DNA of 64,000 nucleotides. It comes from Siphonodentalium dalli (Eukaryota; Mollusca; Scaphopoda; Gadilida; Siphonodentaliidae). The notes below the pieces were generated by a model. That model searched no databases. It saw nothing but the letters and a program-made list of their open reading frames with translations, and was not told where the DNA came from. The stretch is taken from positions 102,638,278 through 102,702,277 of the forward strand of contig CP136069.1 of the NCBI GenBank assembly GCA_032622095.1. Direction: 5' to 3'. Every line of letters begins with the position of its first letter. Positions within the stretch are counted from its first letter, which is position 1. Shown in pieces: positions 1 to 12,844 of the stretch. Position numbers and translations under genes: made by a program.

Positions 1-728
1 GGCCGGCAGTGTCGCAGATAACTGGTCGCACATGATAATGCCCATTTAAGAACGTAATGGACCGTTTGTTCTAAAGTTTCTCACCGTTTCTGTTCATTCC
101 AATATTTTGTCCCTCATAACAGCAGCTGACATTGAATTTTATTCATATAATCTGAATTGGATATATGAAGTTCTAAACATAAGGTAATCAATTGAGTTCC
201 GCATCTAGCGATCACGTACAGTGTAGACAATGTATATAGTGTCGATACAGATTACAAATCTATGCGGCGATTGATCACCATTGATAATCATGTGTTGCGA
301 TCGAAGCACATAATTTGCATAAGCACGTCTATTCTGAACGGCATACATTCAAAGTTACCTACGTTGGCTAACTTGGCAACCTTGCACTTCAATTTGTGTG
401 AGCTCAGGTCATTTGGCATGTGCTATATAGACGGAAAAAACGAGACTACACCAAATATTAAAGACCGATTCGAAAATATCCGAATCAGCAGACCGATTCA
501 GTGTCAATCTCGAATCAGGTGCCCGATATCGACATTGAATCGAATCTCGAATATTTGCAGGTCCCTAGTTTCCACCTTGAAATTTTTTCCTCATCCCCCC
601 ACCCCACATAGTCCATAGTCTGCTCCCTCCCAACTGAAGCAAACACACTCCCAAGTTCGTAAAATTCCTTTGCACATGTTGGAATTTTAGCTTTCCTAAC
701 TGTTGCAAAATTACAACCTGACATGCCC
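1..728. other. No gene seen
   Basis: AT-rich sequence with a tract of overlapping short frames (262-618, 515-724) that have no motif, splice context or similarity I recognise. If TADA1 continues to its last exon, this is intron or downstream flank. Confidence 0.4.
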
Positions 729-840
729 CCTTTTTAGCTCACCTCAGACGAAGTCTCCGGTGGAGCTATAGTCATCACTCCTCATCCGTCATCCGTCCGT
801 CCGTCAAGAATTATCTTCTCCTCCAGAACCGTACGACAAA
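729..840 (-). mobile_element. Family D right-end fragment, inverted
   Basis: ttagctcacctcagacgaag, tctccggtggagctatagtc and atccgtccgtccgtcaagaa are the complement of the family D right terminus at 15420-15496. Only about 110 bp is recognisable. Confidence 0.65.
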
Positions 841-1097
841 AAAAAAATTTAATTTAAATCCTTGCTCAATTTAAAAAAACAAATTTAAACTAAAAAATAT
901 TTAATTTCAAATTGAAGAATGGAGAAAAAATAATAAAAGTAAAGATTTTTTCAATTTAATCTTGATTAATTCAATTTTTTTAGACACACAACACCCTTAC
1001 CCACCCCCACCAACCCCCACAACCTGTTCCTGCCACCCCACACCCCATTAAAGCCTTCTAAAGCTGTACTGTAGCTATCTGGCATGCCATGAACGGT

Positions 1098-1212
1098 ATG
1101 TGGCTTATACGGACCCTGGCTCTTACGGACCCTGGCTCTTACGGACCCTGGCTTTTACGGACCACCGGCTGATACGGACCCTGGCTGATACGGACCCCGG
1201 CTTATACGGACC
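1098..1212 (+). repeat. Minisatellite of 15-bp unit (TACGGACCCTGGCT)
   Basis: Seven to eight units of about 15 bp, consensus tacggaccctggctc/ga, degenerate at the right. The flank continues cctcaattaaaatt. The short frame through it is a by-product of the multiple-of-three period. Confidence 0.85.
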
Positions 1213-1497
1213 TCAATTAAAATTAGCAATTTTCAAACTTATATTTATGAATTTAATATATAATTATGATTGTCTTTTCACACATATATCTGTATAAATT
1301 GAGAATTTCGGTGATTTTTTTGGTGATTTTCAAACTTATGAATTTAACCGATTTTTTCGGTGATTTTCAAACTTATATTTCTGAATTTAATATATAATTA
1401 ATATTGTCTTTTCACACATATATCTGTATTAATTGAGAATTTCGGTGATGTTCTGGCTTGAAAAATCATTTATTGAATTGTGTTAATTCATCTTTTC

Positions 1498-1795
1498 ACT
1501 GTTGTATAAACACGCGTGTGTGATCCCTTTATGTCGTTGTATAAACAGACACACAGTGATAAATGGTCAGTGAATGGTGATCAGGATGAATCCACTGAGT
1601 TTGATTTGTTACGAAAACATGTTAGTAAAAACACAACTTGTTTCAACTGATTTATGGTCCGTTGTATAAACACTCGTGTGTGATCCCTTTATATTGTTTT
1701 ATAAACAGACACGCGGTGATAAATGGTCAGTGAATGGTGATCGGGATGAATCCACTGAGTTTGATTTGTTATGAAAACATGTTAGTAACAAGAGG
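1498..1795 (+). repeat. Two tandem copies of a unit of about 160 bp
   Basis: gttgtataaacacgcgtgtg, a second ataaacagacacacagtgat and ggtcagtgaatggtgatcag occur at about 1502-1635 and again at about 1660-1795 with few changes. No coding content. Confidence 0.75.
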
Positions 1796-1850
1796 CCGAT
1801 CACGATCGGCAGATGTTAACCCATCCCTTGGCGATAAAAATTTAATATGA
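1790..1850 (+). repeat. Palindromic gaggccgatcacgatcggc element end
   Basis: acaagaggccgatcacgatc and ggcagatgttaacccat, then ttggcga, recur at about 37832-37885. The core gccgatcacgatcggc is a hairpin. It is likely the terminus of a dispersed repeat. Confidence 0.55.
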
Positions 1851-2660
1851 TCGGATAAATGAGAGTTTTGGTGTTGAATTATAGACTATACTGTTATGTA
1901 CTATTATAGACAAATGTACATACCGGTAACACAAATTATTGGAATTTATGGGTCACTGGCATTTATATAAGAGAATGCACTGGTACAGGATCTGTAATGC
2001 TAAACCGCCACAGCCAGCAAGTCTGTGGGTTAAATGTGTAGGTGTGCCCTGGACATGGAATACTTGGGTTAAGAGAGTCCAATTTAAGTTTACAATAATA
2101 ATGTGTCCTAGTATATATACAGATAAGCAACCTCACCACTGACCCATTAATATCAATTATATAGCACAGCTGTCAAAAAATCACAGGAATTGTTTATGTT
2201 GAACACTGACCTCTATTAAACCAATAACAATTATAATGATATCATACCATCTGAAGATATAACTCTGCAGCACAGATGTCCAAGTCTACTGTTAATATCA
2301 TGTGATGTTTATTGTTGAATCTTTATTTTAAATTAGATACCACAGGCTTCTTTATCAGATTATTTGCACATTGGCATAAGAGACATCAGAAAATAATATA
2401 GCTTTATCAATAGCTACTAGTAAGTAGTCCAAATGACCGATTTAATCAAATTTGGAGTGGTGATTCGGGGTACCCTTGGCAGAGTTATAATGGTTATAAT
2501 TGTTTTTAATTATTTAAAAAAATTACAGGGACACATTGGAAATCTTTTTATCAACTTGTATCATAATCATCAATATCTAAATGAAAACAAATGACAATGT
2601 CAATGACATTTTTTTTATTATTATTATAAAAGTTAAAAATAATTTATTTTTTTTCAATTT
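1850..2660. other. No gene seen
   Basis: Plain intron-like sequence. A 67-codon frame at 1939-2142 has no supporting features. Confidence 0.4.
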
Positions 2661-2669
2661 TTTTTTCGA

Positions 2670-3000
2670 AAAAGGGTCATAACTCCTTTAAAATAAATCG
2701 GATCAAACCCATATTCGAACTAGATCTGTATTTTGGGCTGTGAAACTCACATACCAAATTTGGTTCTAATCAGATAAAAAATGTTTGAGTTATGGCAGAA
2801 TGTGTGAATTTTAAGTAGAAAAAGGGCCATAACTCTGTAACAAAAACTCGGATCAAACCCAAATTCGAACTCGATCTGTATTTTGGGTTGATATACCCAT
2901 ATACAAAATTTGCTTCTGATTGGATAGAAAATGTTTGAGTTATCGCATTACACGTGAAGTGTCTACGGACGGACAGACGGACAGACGTACGGTACTACCA
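2670..3000 (+). repeat. Two-unit tandem repeat with GACG tail
   Basis: Units of about 148 bp start aaaaagggtcataactcc and aaaaagggccataactctg, with ggatcaaacccatattcgaa and aaatgtttgagttat in each. They end in ctacggacggacagacgg. Related sequence recurs at about 40846-40970 and 47560-48340. Confidence 0.7.
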
Positions 3001-3101
3001 ACATCTACCCTTTATGAGCTAAATAAATTATGAGCTATTTTTATCCAATTTTTACGAGTTTGCAATAGTGGTTCCAACATTTGATGTTTATGAGCCTTTA
3101 T

Positions 3102-3200
3102 GTGTCCAATATCAAGGAGCTTTTTTGTGTCCAATATCAAGGAGCTTTCGGCGTCCAATATCAAGGAGCTTTCGGTGTCCAATATCAAGGAGGTTATGTG
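3102..3200 (+). repeat. Four-copy repeat of 24-25 bp
   Basis: gtgtccaatatcaaggagct recurs with ccaat at 3106, 3131, 3155 and 3179. The core gtcca-at-nnn-ggagct resembles the unit of the nearby array at 4140-7630. Confidence 0.85.
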
Positions 3201-3851
3201 AAATCCAAATATGAGATTATTTCAGTCCCGTGTTACAAGTTCTTAGAAATTTCCCATAAATTCATAAACCAAACATAGGTGCCCGAGGTGAAGTGTCTTT
3301 ATGTGATTCTTGGGTGACTGCTGCACCAATAGTCCACTTATTGATTTGAATTTAATATCATGATGTACTGGCAATATTCAAAATCTCACTTTTTAAATAG
3401 CTGCCAGAAGAAGACTTGTTGATATTCACTGGTCTCAGACAAACAGATGGATTGATCGATTGATTGATTAGGGTTTAACAGAGTCTATCTTGAAACTACA
3501 TGACCTTCTGTACCACGGTTGCCTGGTTAAAATGGCTTATATGCCCATGTACAGCGTTAGGCCATGGGACGAAGTGGAAAATTGTTACTTTTTTCTTAAC
3601 ACAATGGGGACTAAACAAATATTATCACATATGATGCACCATGATACAGATAATTGGTATAGGCGATTGATGTTCACTCAGGTGAAGGGCTTCGTGTGAG
3701 CGACCACCAATTGTATGCGTACTGGTTTTACAAATACCAAACAAGTTTTTCGGGACAATCTGTCCGGGAAAAAACGGAATATTAAATTCGAAAATCTTGA
3801 GACAAGACCATCGATATACATATACGTTATTAATTTGGCAGACGGGATACA

Positions 3852-3919
3852 TGGGCTCATATTCCCTTCATGGAGTCCATATCCAATCGAACGCGATCCA
3901 TGAGGGGAATATGAGCCCA
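3852..3919. repeat. Short hairpin
   Basis: tgggctcatattcccttcat and, after a loop of about 25 bp, atgaggggaatatgagccca form a near-perfect stem of about 21 bp. Confidence 0.8.
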
Positions 3920-4139
3920 GGGTTCGTACACCTTTGTCCCAGTGAAATTCCAGTATATTTCCAGTATAAAATATATATATTTCCAGTATAATTATGTGAT
4001 GTAATACGCTATAATACTGATCAACATATATACGTAAATAAAATTGGAACGCACAACCTACCATGTAAACATATGAAATCTATGTCGGTGTGAACAATTG
4101 CTGTAGGTATGACTATATATATACACCATCTATTATTAG

Positions 4140-7100
4140 GCAACATGGCGACTGTGGTGTTATTTCAGCCTGTCCGATTATTGCGAGCTACGAAAGTCCA
4201 AATATTAAGGGTTCAATCATTTGCCAAATGTTCATAAAATTGTTGCTGTTCTTGTGTGTACATATATATCTGCCTGTCCAATTATTGGGAGCTACATAAA
4301 TCACTGTATCAGCGTGTCCGATTATTGGGAGTTACAAAAGTTCAAATACTAAGAGCTCAATCGTCGACTAATGTTTACAAAAATATCGCTGTTTTTGTGT
4401 ATATATAGATCTGCCAGTCCAATTATTGGGAGCTACATAAATCAGCGTGTCCGATTATTAGGAGCTACAACAGTCCAAATATTAAGGGTTCAATCATATG
4501 CCAATATTCATAAAATTGTTGCTGTTCGTGTGTGTATATATCTGCCTGTCCAATTATTGGGAGCTACATAAATCATTGTATCAGCGTGTCCGATTATTGG
4601 GAGTTACAAAAGTCCAAATACTAAGAGCTCAATCGTAGACTAATGTTTACAAATATATCGCTGTTTTTGTGTATATATAGATCTGCCTGTCCAATTTTTG
4701 GGAGCTACATGAAAAATCAGCGTGTCCAATTATTGGGAGCTACAAAAGTCCAAATATTAAGGGTTCAATAATTTCTTTGTAACCCCGCCAAACTGAATCA
4801 ATTAAAACGATCATTTATTTGAAAACCTAATCAAAGTTGTGGGCCATAAATTAACTGAGAAAATTAATGTTTTTCGGCAATAGATAATGCTATATGTTTT
4901 GTAAACATTCAATCAGAGACTTTAACCGAGAAACCTGAGTGTCTTCGGATTCGTTTGCATATGCAAATTAGGTTGAAAGATCAAAGTACGAGTTCACCAT
5001 TGGCAGTCGCCATACAATACACACTTTCAGTTTCACTGTCATGACTGTGCATGAATATTTTAATTGTGTGAATGGTGTATTGGGGATTTCATAATATAAC
5101 TAGCAGCTGGGACCACATGTATATGCGCCCACACAAGGTGACAAGTCGTGGAAGTTTATTTCAAGTTTGCAGCGAATAATGAGACAAAATAATTCAGTTC
5201 AGATGATTTATCAAAATTTATTTTAACATCAGCAAATGGGCTGAAAGTGAATCACAGCTCGTTAATCGGAAATAATAGGGCTGCAATGATTAATTGCGAT
5301 ACACATGTATCGCAATACGATTTCTCATGATACATGTATCGTATCTTGTGAAGTGTATCGCGATTTCGCGATACAAAAATGTCACCCATTTTGTCGTCAA
5401 ATAGAAAAATTACCCATATTTAGTGTTTTGTTATAGAAATTTAAGTAGATAATCTTCACAGAACATGGTTTTTGCGTATAGTCACTATCGTGATACGCTA
5501 CATAAATCACTGTATCAGCGTGTCCGATTATTGGGAGTTACAAAAGTCCAAATACTAAGAGCTCAATCGTAGACTAATGTTTACAAAAATATCGCTGCTT
5601 TTGTGTATATATAGATCTGCCTGTCCAATTATTGGGAGCTACATGTATAAATCAGTGTGTCCGATTATTGGGAGCTACAAAAGTCCAAATATTAAGGGTT
5701 CAATAATTTCTTCGTAAACCCCGCCAAACTGAATCAATTAAAACGATCATTAATTTGAAACCATAATCAAAGTTGTGGGCCATAAACTAACTGAGAAAAT
5801 TTATGTTTTTCAGCAATAGGTAATGCTATATGTTTTGTAAACATTCAATCATGGACTTTAACGGAGAAACCTGAGTGTCTTCTGATTCGTTTGCATATGC
5901 AAATTAGGTTGAAAGATCAAAGTACGAGTTCACCATTGTCAGTCGCCATACAATATACACTTTCAGTATTTTAATTGTGTGAATGGTGTATTGGGGATTT
6001 CATAATATAAACAGCAGTTGGGACCACATGTATGCGCCCACACAAGGTGACAAGTCGTGGAAGTTTATTTCAAGTTTGCAGCGAATGATGAGACCAAATA
6101 ATTCGGTTCAGATGATTTATCAAAATTTATTTTAATATCAGCAATTGGGCTGAAAGTGAATCACAGCTGGTTGATTGGAAATAATAGGGCTGCAACGATT
6201 AATTGCGAAACACATGTATCGCAATACGATTTCTCATGATACGTGTATCGTATCTTGTGAAGAGTATTGCGAATTCGCAATACAAAAATATCACCTATTT
6301 TTGTCGTCAAATAGAAAAATTACCCATATTTAGTGTTTTGTTCTATAAATTTGGGTAGATAATCTTCACAGAACATGGTTTTTGCGTATAGTCACTATCG
6401 TGATATGCTACATAAATCACTGTATCAGCGTGTCCGATTATTGGGAGTTACAAAAGTCCAAATACTAAGAGCTGTTTTGTGTATATATAGATCTGCCTGT
6501 CCAATTATTGGGAGCTACATGTATAAATCAGCGTGTCCGATTATTGGGAGCTACAACAGTCCAAATATTAAGGGTTCAATCATATGCCAATATTCATAAA
6601 ATTGTTGCTGTTCGTGTGTGTATATATATATCTGCCTGTCCAATTATTGGGAGCTACATAAATCACTGTATCAGCGTGTCCGATTATTGGGAGTTACAAA
6701 AGTCCAAATACTAAGAGCTCAATCGTAGACTAATGTTTAAAAAAATATCGCTGTTTTTGTGTATATATAGATCTGCCTGTCCAATTTTTGGGAGCCACAT
6801 GAAAAATCAGCGTGTCCGATTATTGGGAGCTACAAAATCCAAATATTAAGGGTTCAATAATTTCTTTGTAACCCCGCCAAACTGAATCAATTAAAACGAT
6901 CATTAATTTGAAACCATAATCAAAGTTGTGGACCATAAATTAACTGAGAAAATTAATGTTTTTCGGCAATAGGTATTAAATGCTATATGTTTTGTAAACA
7001 TTCAATCACGGACTTTAACGGAGAAACCTGAGTGTCTTCTGATTCGTTTGCATATGCAAATTAGGTTGAAAGATCAAAGTACGAGTTCACCATTGTCAGT

Positions 7101-7630
7101 CGCCATACAATACACACTTTCAGTATTTTAATTGTGTGAATGGTGTATTGGGGATTTCATAATATAAATAGCAGTTGGGACCACATGTATGCCCTATTTT
7201 TGTCATCAAATAGAAAAATTACCCATATTTAGTGTTTTGTTCTATAAATTTGGGTAGATAATCTTCACAGAACATGGTTTTTGCGTATAGTCACTATCGT
7301 GATATGCTACATAAATCACTGTATCAGCGTGTCCGATTATTGGGAGTTACAAAAGTCCAAATACAAAGAGCTGTTTTGTGTATATATAGATCTGCCTGTC
7401 CAATTATTGGGAGCTACATGTATAAATCAGCATGTCCGATTATTGGGAGCTACAAAAGTGCTCGTGTGATAAGGGGGGTAACTGCAAAATTAGTCCATCG
7501 GATGGACTGGTTCAAAGTCCAAATTTTAGGAGGTTAATTATAAATAATGTTTTTCTGAGAGCAAACCTCATAAATATTGTTTGTATGAACATTTTTCAAA
7601 TTATTAGGAGCTTAGCTCACAATATTTGTT
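4140..7630 (+). repeat. Higher-order tandem repeat (about 0.9-1.15 kb) with a short gtccgattattgggagctac subunit
   Basis: Landmark gaacatggtttttgcgtata recurs at 5463, 6372 and 7271; ccccgccaaactgaatcaat recurs at about 4784, 5719 and 6871. Each large unit combines several gtcc-attattgggag-tac subunits with a 600-700 bp segment. The first two large units also carry palindromic tandem motifs built on gatacatgtatcg. All ORFs through the array are short and frame-shared. It is likely one expanded non-autonomous element. Confidence 0.85.
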
Positions 7631-7679
7631 AGCTCATAACTATGGGCTAGACACACTTTTTAGCTCATAAACATCAAAA

Positions 7680-7780
7680 GTTTGAACGGACGGACGGACA
7701 GACGGACGGACGAACGACGAGTGGTCAATCCGGACAACGACACTATGTTTACCATACATGGTATGGGTAAACATAAAAAC
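7680..7780 (+). repeat. GACG tail and right terminus of the preceding repeat element
   Basis: ggacggacggacagacggac is followed by ccggacaacgacactatgtt and catggtatgggtaaacataa. The same right end occurs at about 41450-41545 and, without the tail, at 29828-29850. Confidence 0.65.
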
Positions 7781-7789
7781 ACAACTGGT

Positions 7790-8480
7790 ATATATTCAAC
7801 TGATGTATTCTTGACTGGCAGAACCATCAACAGGAAAAGCCTGGATCGACGACCAGGGCAAGATTGTATACTCAAGATACCCACCCTTACATTTCCTAAG
7901 TGTGTTATAAGTGTCAAATAAGTGTAGGAATTTTTCGTCTAAGTGTGCACTTACAACCAATTCACTACCACTTAAATAAAGAACCCAAGAAAATTATGTC
8001 AAAAATGTGTTTTTTTTCTTTTGCTTTCTTCATAATAAAAGCTAAAATATGAGGGGTGAAGGAAAGGGCCTATTGGCCCTTTCGACAATCCCGGGGTTAG
8101 CCCCCCCCCAATACTCCCTGCGATGACTGGCATAATTCCACAATGTCTAACTGTGCACCATTCGGCTTCGTCAGGAGGTTATTGGCTGCATTGAACCTGA
8201 ATGTTCCCGTTTGACACATCCAGTCGGGTTTGTGACACCTGTAGGTGAGTTATAAAAAAAATGTTAGGAAAACGAGTGAGACGACCGGAAAGTTGATGTC
8301 CTTGTGGATAGACTACTCGTCGATGAGGATAACTGCCAGCAAACTACTGAAAGAAGCCGTCAAGCTGTACGCCCCAGTTTAGACAATGTTCGTCTGATGT
8401 AACGTTGTTCCATTTTTGTTGTCATCATTTTTTGTTATCTCAGTATATATGTTGTCGTCAGTATTTTAATTTATTTAAAT
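7790..8480. other. No gene seen; short GC-richer patch
   Basis: 8060-8360 is slightly GC-richer, with a small agggcctattggcccttt hairpin and a C-run. I tested 8150-8240 on the minus strand as a possible last TADA1 exon; it does not fit the family. Confidence 0.4.
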
Positions 8481-8486
8481 AAACAT

Positions 8487-8632
8487 AAAAAATAAAATTG
8501 AGGTCCGTATGAGCCAGGGTCCGTATAAGCCGAGGGTCCGTATAAGCCAGGGTCTGTATGAACCGGAGGTTCGTATGAGCCAGGGTCCGTATGAGCCAGG
8601 GTCCGTAAGAGCCAGGGTCTGTATCAGCCGGC
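8487..8632 (-). repeat. Inverted copy of the 15-bp minisatellite
   Basis: About nine units of ggtccgtatgagcca, the complement of the array at 1098-1212. The flank reads attgaggtccgtatgag, whose complement (ctcataCGGACCTCAAT) matches the edge of the first array. The two arrays therefore share a junction as well as a unit. Confidence 0.85.
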
Positions 8633-8789
8633 ATTCCCATGAACTGGCCTTACTTCTCACAGCTGTTTGTCCAGTCATTATAAAGTAGAATGGAATTAGC
8701 AGATTTGTTCAATGAGATGTAATTTGTTTTCTCAAAATTAATTATATAGACTAAAATGAATATAAAGGTCAGCAGTCGATGCCGCTTTG

Positions 8790-10985
8790 TTAAAGAAATT
8801 TTAAAAAATGTTGAAATTTTCTAAGTCGAAAAGGGTCAATAACTCCATAAAAAAATAATTTTTCCGTTATCTTTATACATGTTGCACATCTCCAATATGT
8901 GGGTAACAATACTCTGAAGTTTCAAATATCTACGATCAAAACTGTATGAGGAGTTGATTACACCATGAAGGTACCCTCATACAGAAAATTATAAAGAATG
9001 TTGAAATTTTCTAAGTCGAAAAGGGTTAATAACTCCGTCAAAAAATAATTTTTCCGTCATCTATATACATGTTGCATATCTTCAATATATGGGCAACAAT
9101 ATTCTAAAGTTTCAAATCTCTAGGATGAAAACTGTTGGAGGAGTTGATTACACCATGAAGGTACCCTCATACTTAAAATTATAAAAAATGTTGAAATTTT
9201 CTAAGTCGAAAAGGGCTGATAATCAGATTAGTTAGAATTTAGAAATTAGCGAACTCAAGCATGGTACTGATTTCTAACTAATCTCAAGATACATGTTCAC
9301 TGCCGAAAACCAATTGGTAATTCCATCCCGTATGCCAACATGGGATTGCATGTTTTTCCGATAGTAGTTACTATTTGACGTATGTATGAGTGATAGTTCC
9401 ACCAATATCGGGTTATATGATGCTGAAACATGTCACAAGGTTACTACGAGATAACTCGTAGTCGGCATCTGGGATGGAATTTACCAGTGTTTCATCACTG
9501 GTGCCAGCTACGAGTTATCTCGTATATAAATAAAATTACGTTTTCTACGACATAGATGACGAAGAGTGCTATTCAGGTGCAACCATATCGTGTATAAGAC
9601 ACGGTAAATTAATTTATGTACAAACATTGGTACACTCTACGTCATCTAAGACGTCGCAAATGTAATACTGATTTACCTACGAGATAACTCGTAGCTGGCA
9701 CCAGCGATGAACACTGGTAAATTCCGTCCCAGGTGCCGACTACGAGTTATCTAGTAGTAGCTCTACAACACGTTTCAGCATCATATAACCCAATTTTGGT
9801 CGACTAAACATTTGTATAAGTCACGATACATGGATTTATATATACAAACTTGTAGACTCATTACCAGAGAACTGAACGTGCATGCATGGTAAACAAGCCA
9901 CAGGTATTCGCTTGTGCCTATACTTGATGTAGGGCTGGCTCGAGATTGCAACAGCCTCTAGCACTATATTCGCCTTTGTCCACTCTCAGAATGTAACCAT
10001 GCAGTTATAAAACCAGTTGAGTAAGTTCGAGATGTGTAATAAACATAGAACCAGAGCTGATAATCAGATTAGTTAGAATTTAGAAATTAGCGAACTCAAG
10101 CATGGTACTGATTTCTAACTAATCTCAAGATACATGTAAGTGTTGTTCCATTATATAGTATATAGCCAAAATTGGATAATTGGCGAACCTTGCAGTATAT
10201 GTTTATATAACTTCAAGTGAGACCGGAAAACTCTAGAGCTAACTGGTTACTGATCTATGCAACGAAAAAACCCTCTATAATGTCTGGCAACGGTCTATTT
10301 GCACATGTCTACCATGGGTGAGTGATGTACGGAAGAGATCCTGGTGAATTGGAGTGTCCTTGCAAGATTTAAAACGGCACCCCACCCCTTTATTGGGATG
10401 AAGAAAGCGTTGTATCTGAAGCCATTCTAATTATACATATACAATCGACCAATGGGATCGTTGGTTATGTATTTGCGCGTAAACCGACGTTGCTTCTGGT
10501 TTCTGTTGTTATTTATGTGGTATGGAGATCACTACGAGTTAACTCGTAGTAGCAGTCCCCATGGAACCGAATGTGTTAATAACTCCGTCAAAAAATAATT
10601 TTTCCATCATCTATATACATGTTGCACATCTTAAATATGTGGGCAACAATATTCTGAAGTTTCAAATCTCTAGGATGAAAACTGTAGGAGGAGTTGATTA
10701 CACCATGAAGGTACCCTCATACTGAAAATTATAAAAAATGTTGAAATTTTCTAAGTCGAAAAGGGTTAATAACTCTGTCAAAAAATAATTTTTCCATCAT
10801 CTATATACATGTTGCACATCATCAATATATGGGCAACAATATTCTGAAGTTTCAAATCTCTGGGATGAAATCTGTAGGAGGAGATGATTACACCATGAAG
10901 GTACTCAAAAGTGTGACGGACGGATGGACAGACGGACAGAGCCCATTTCTAAAGTCCCCCAAAAATATTTTTTTCGGGGGACAAT
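8790..10985 (+). repeat. Tandem array with unit of about 165-190 bp, split by an insertion
   Basis: Units carry ttgaaattttctaagtcgaa, aagggttaataactccgtc and gttgattacaccatgaaggt. Copies lie at about 8800, 8996 and 9180 (cut short), and again at about 10570 and 10734. The array closes with ggacggatggacagacggac and a ccccaaaaatattttttt/cggggg hairpin at 10955-10985. The gap 9215-10564 is an insertion. Confidence 0.8.
9215..10564. mobile_element. 1.35-kb palindromic insertion with internal direct repeats
   Basis: The array unit breaks at aaaaggg and resumes at gttaataactcc. Inside, an 82-bp segment (ctgataatcagattagttag through gatacatgt) is repeated directly at 9215-9296 and 10055-10136; it is itself a hairpin (gattagttagaa/ttctaactaatc). 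Between the copies lies a large palindrome at about 9410-9791 centred near 9601, with arms of about 185 bp containing ctacgagataactcgtag. No ORF of note. Its class is unclear. Confidence 0.7.
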
Positions 10986-10989
10986 AATA

Positions 10990-11996
10990 AACTATTGATC
11001 AAGAGAAGGGACTTCCTAGTTTCAATATTTAGCCAATATTTATTATTTTATAACAAGATATCATGGGGTGGGTCCTGGCTTCTGATGATGATAAACTTTC
11101 CTCAATATACGTGATTGCGGGTGTGGTTATTTAAAACCATTCAGACCCTTTGTCTGTTATATCTTCTGTTTTAACATTTAAAGGCCTACTTAATTTTTGA
11201 ACACCCAGATTACATTATATAAAATATATGCCATATTATATACCATTTGAAAGAGGAAGCTCCAAAACATTGTATTATCAACTTATCCGGTATAATAAAC
11301 TGTGGACATGTTGTTTTTGTTGAGTTGCCAAAGAGTTTTGTCATCTAGATTGCACTAAAAAGCAGTATTATTTTCAATGCAGGGGGAATAACTCTATATT
11401 AAAGATGGAGTTCTTCCCCTTCGATTAAAAAAGTTTGAATTCTGTTGCATTCTGGGATCCAAAAGGGGGGGGGTCATTCTATAATTTCAGTAGTTTTCTA
11501 TTACTCTGTGGGCATCTTCTGAGACACAGATGTTTCAAATAGTGATGAATTATAGTATTTTAATCATATTTTATGGCATAGATTGTTATTAAAACTGTAT
11601 ACCAAGGCACTATAAAAACAATTCATCGGCGACTCGAAAATTAAGTCAGCCTTTAAATTTGACCTGTAGAATCAGTTTCTGATAACATACACTTTTCATA
11701 TTTTAAAAAATCTTCTAATATTTGTTATTATTTATAATACAATGTTTTGTCTTCCAACACATGTGCACATATGGTGCACATAATGCAGCATAATGTTAAC
11801 ATCTGAATCTTGTACCGGTATCAGGTTTGCTCAAATGGGATTGGTTATTCAGAAGGGGCAGACATTGCAGATTTAATACTCGGCTCTCAAATTAATTGAA
11901 TTAAGAATGTGTATGTATGTCAGTGTGAACACTTTCTAAGCTGAATGTATTTGCTCTAACTACAAATTTTGAAGTAAATTTGACAAGTACTGACTC
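10990..11996. other. No gene seen
   Basis: AT-rich, single-copy sequence within the window, with no open frame over 60 codons and no recognisable repeats. Confidence 0.45.
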
Positions 11997-12074
11997 ATGT
12001 AGTCTTCAGAATCCCAGTCTTATCAGTCTTTACAGTCAGGTGAGCGACTCCACAGTCATTGACTGTCTTGTTTA

Positions 12075-12840
12075 ATGGTGGACCCCATTCAAACAAATTT
12101 TGATCCCAACTCTCCATAGGCCATATACACCAAATGCCATTTCTTGATTGGTCGAACCCATTTTAACAAATCTGTAACCCAGTCCCAAGTAACACAAGGA
12201 CCCTCCATACTAGTTACTACATATAAGCCATAATATGCCTGATGGCTCTTGAGGAGGAGCCATTTTAAGAATTACTATGGGGAAGAGTTATGTCCCTGGT
12301 CGCACCCTATTTGACCTGGTGAACCCATTTGAACAAATCTGAATCCTAGTCACCTAAGGACTCTCTATACCAAAATGTATACTAAATATGCCAAATGGTT
12401 CTTGAGAAGATGTTTTAAGAATAAATAATGAGGGACAGAATTATGTCCGTGGCTCTGACCCTATTTGACCCAGTGATCCAATTCTGAATCAATTCTGAAT
12501 CCTAGTCACCCATACCAAATATAAGCTGAATAGGCCTGATGGTTCTTAATATGAAGACATTTTAAGAATTACAATGGATGGACAAGTTATGTCCCTGGCT
12601 CCACCATTATTTGACCCGGTGACCTCATTTTAACACATCTGTATCCCTGTCACCCAAGGACCTTCCATACCAATTATAAGCTAAATAGCCCCGATGATTC
12701 TTGAGACGATGTTTTAAGTATTAATATGGATGGAAAGAGTTAGGTGACCCCCATTTGAACAGAACTGAATCCCAGCCACCTAGGGACCATCCACACAAAA
12801 TATGTCTCAATTCTTCATCTCAGGTAAGCTAATAAAAATG
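12075..12840 (+). repeat. Family D array fragment (unit about 150 bp)
   Basis: Diverged units of the type gacccagtgacc, gaacaaatctgaatcc, ctaaataggcctgatggttc and agaattactatgg. It ends near ctcaggtaagctaataaaaa, a diverged form of the family D right end. At its left (11997-12072) the sequence is the inverted copy of the family D start at 13868. Confidence 0.65.
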
Positions 12841-12844
12841 CCTC

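Noticed and set aside
1100-1297. Repetitive Tyr-Gly-Pro-Trp-Leu frame through the minisatellite
   Set aside because: The 15-bp period keeps any frame open; the inverted array at 8.5 kb gives the same kind of peptide. No start or splice evidence.
4090-7537. Several 60-90 codon frames with IIGSY-type repeats
   Set aside because: They arise from the tandem subunit and change frame between units.
8150-8240. Possible last TADA1 exon after a ctacctacag acceptor on the minus strand
   Set aside because: The translated segment (VSQTRLDVSNG) does not resemble the VYALN-x-ERI C-terminal block of TADA1.
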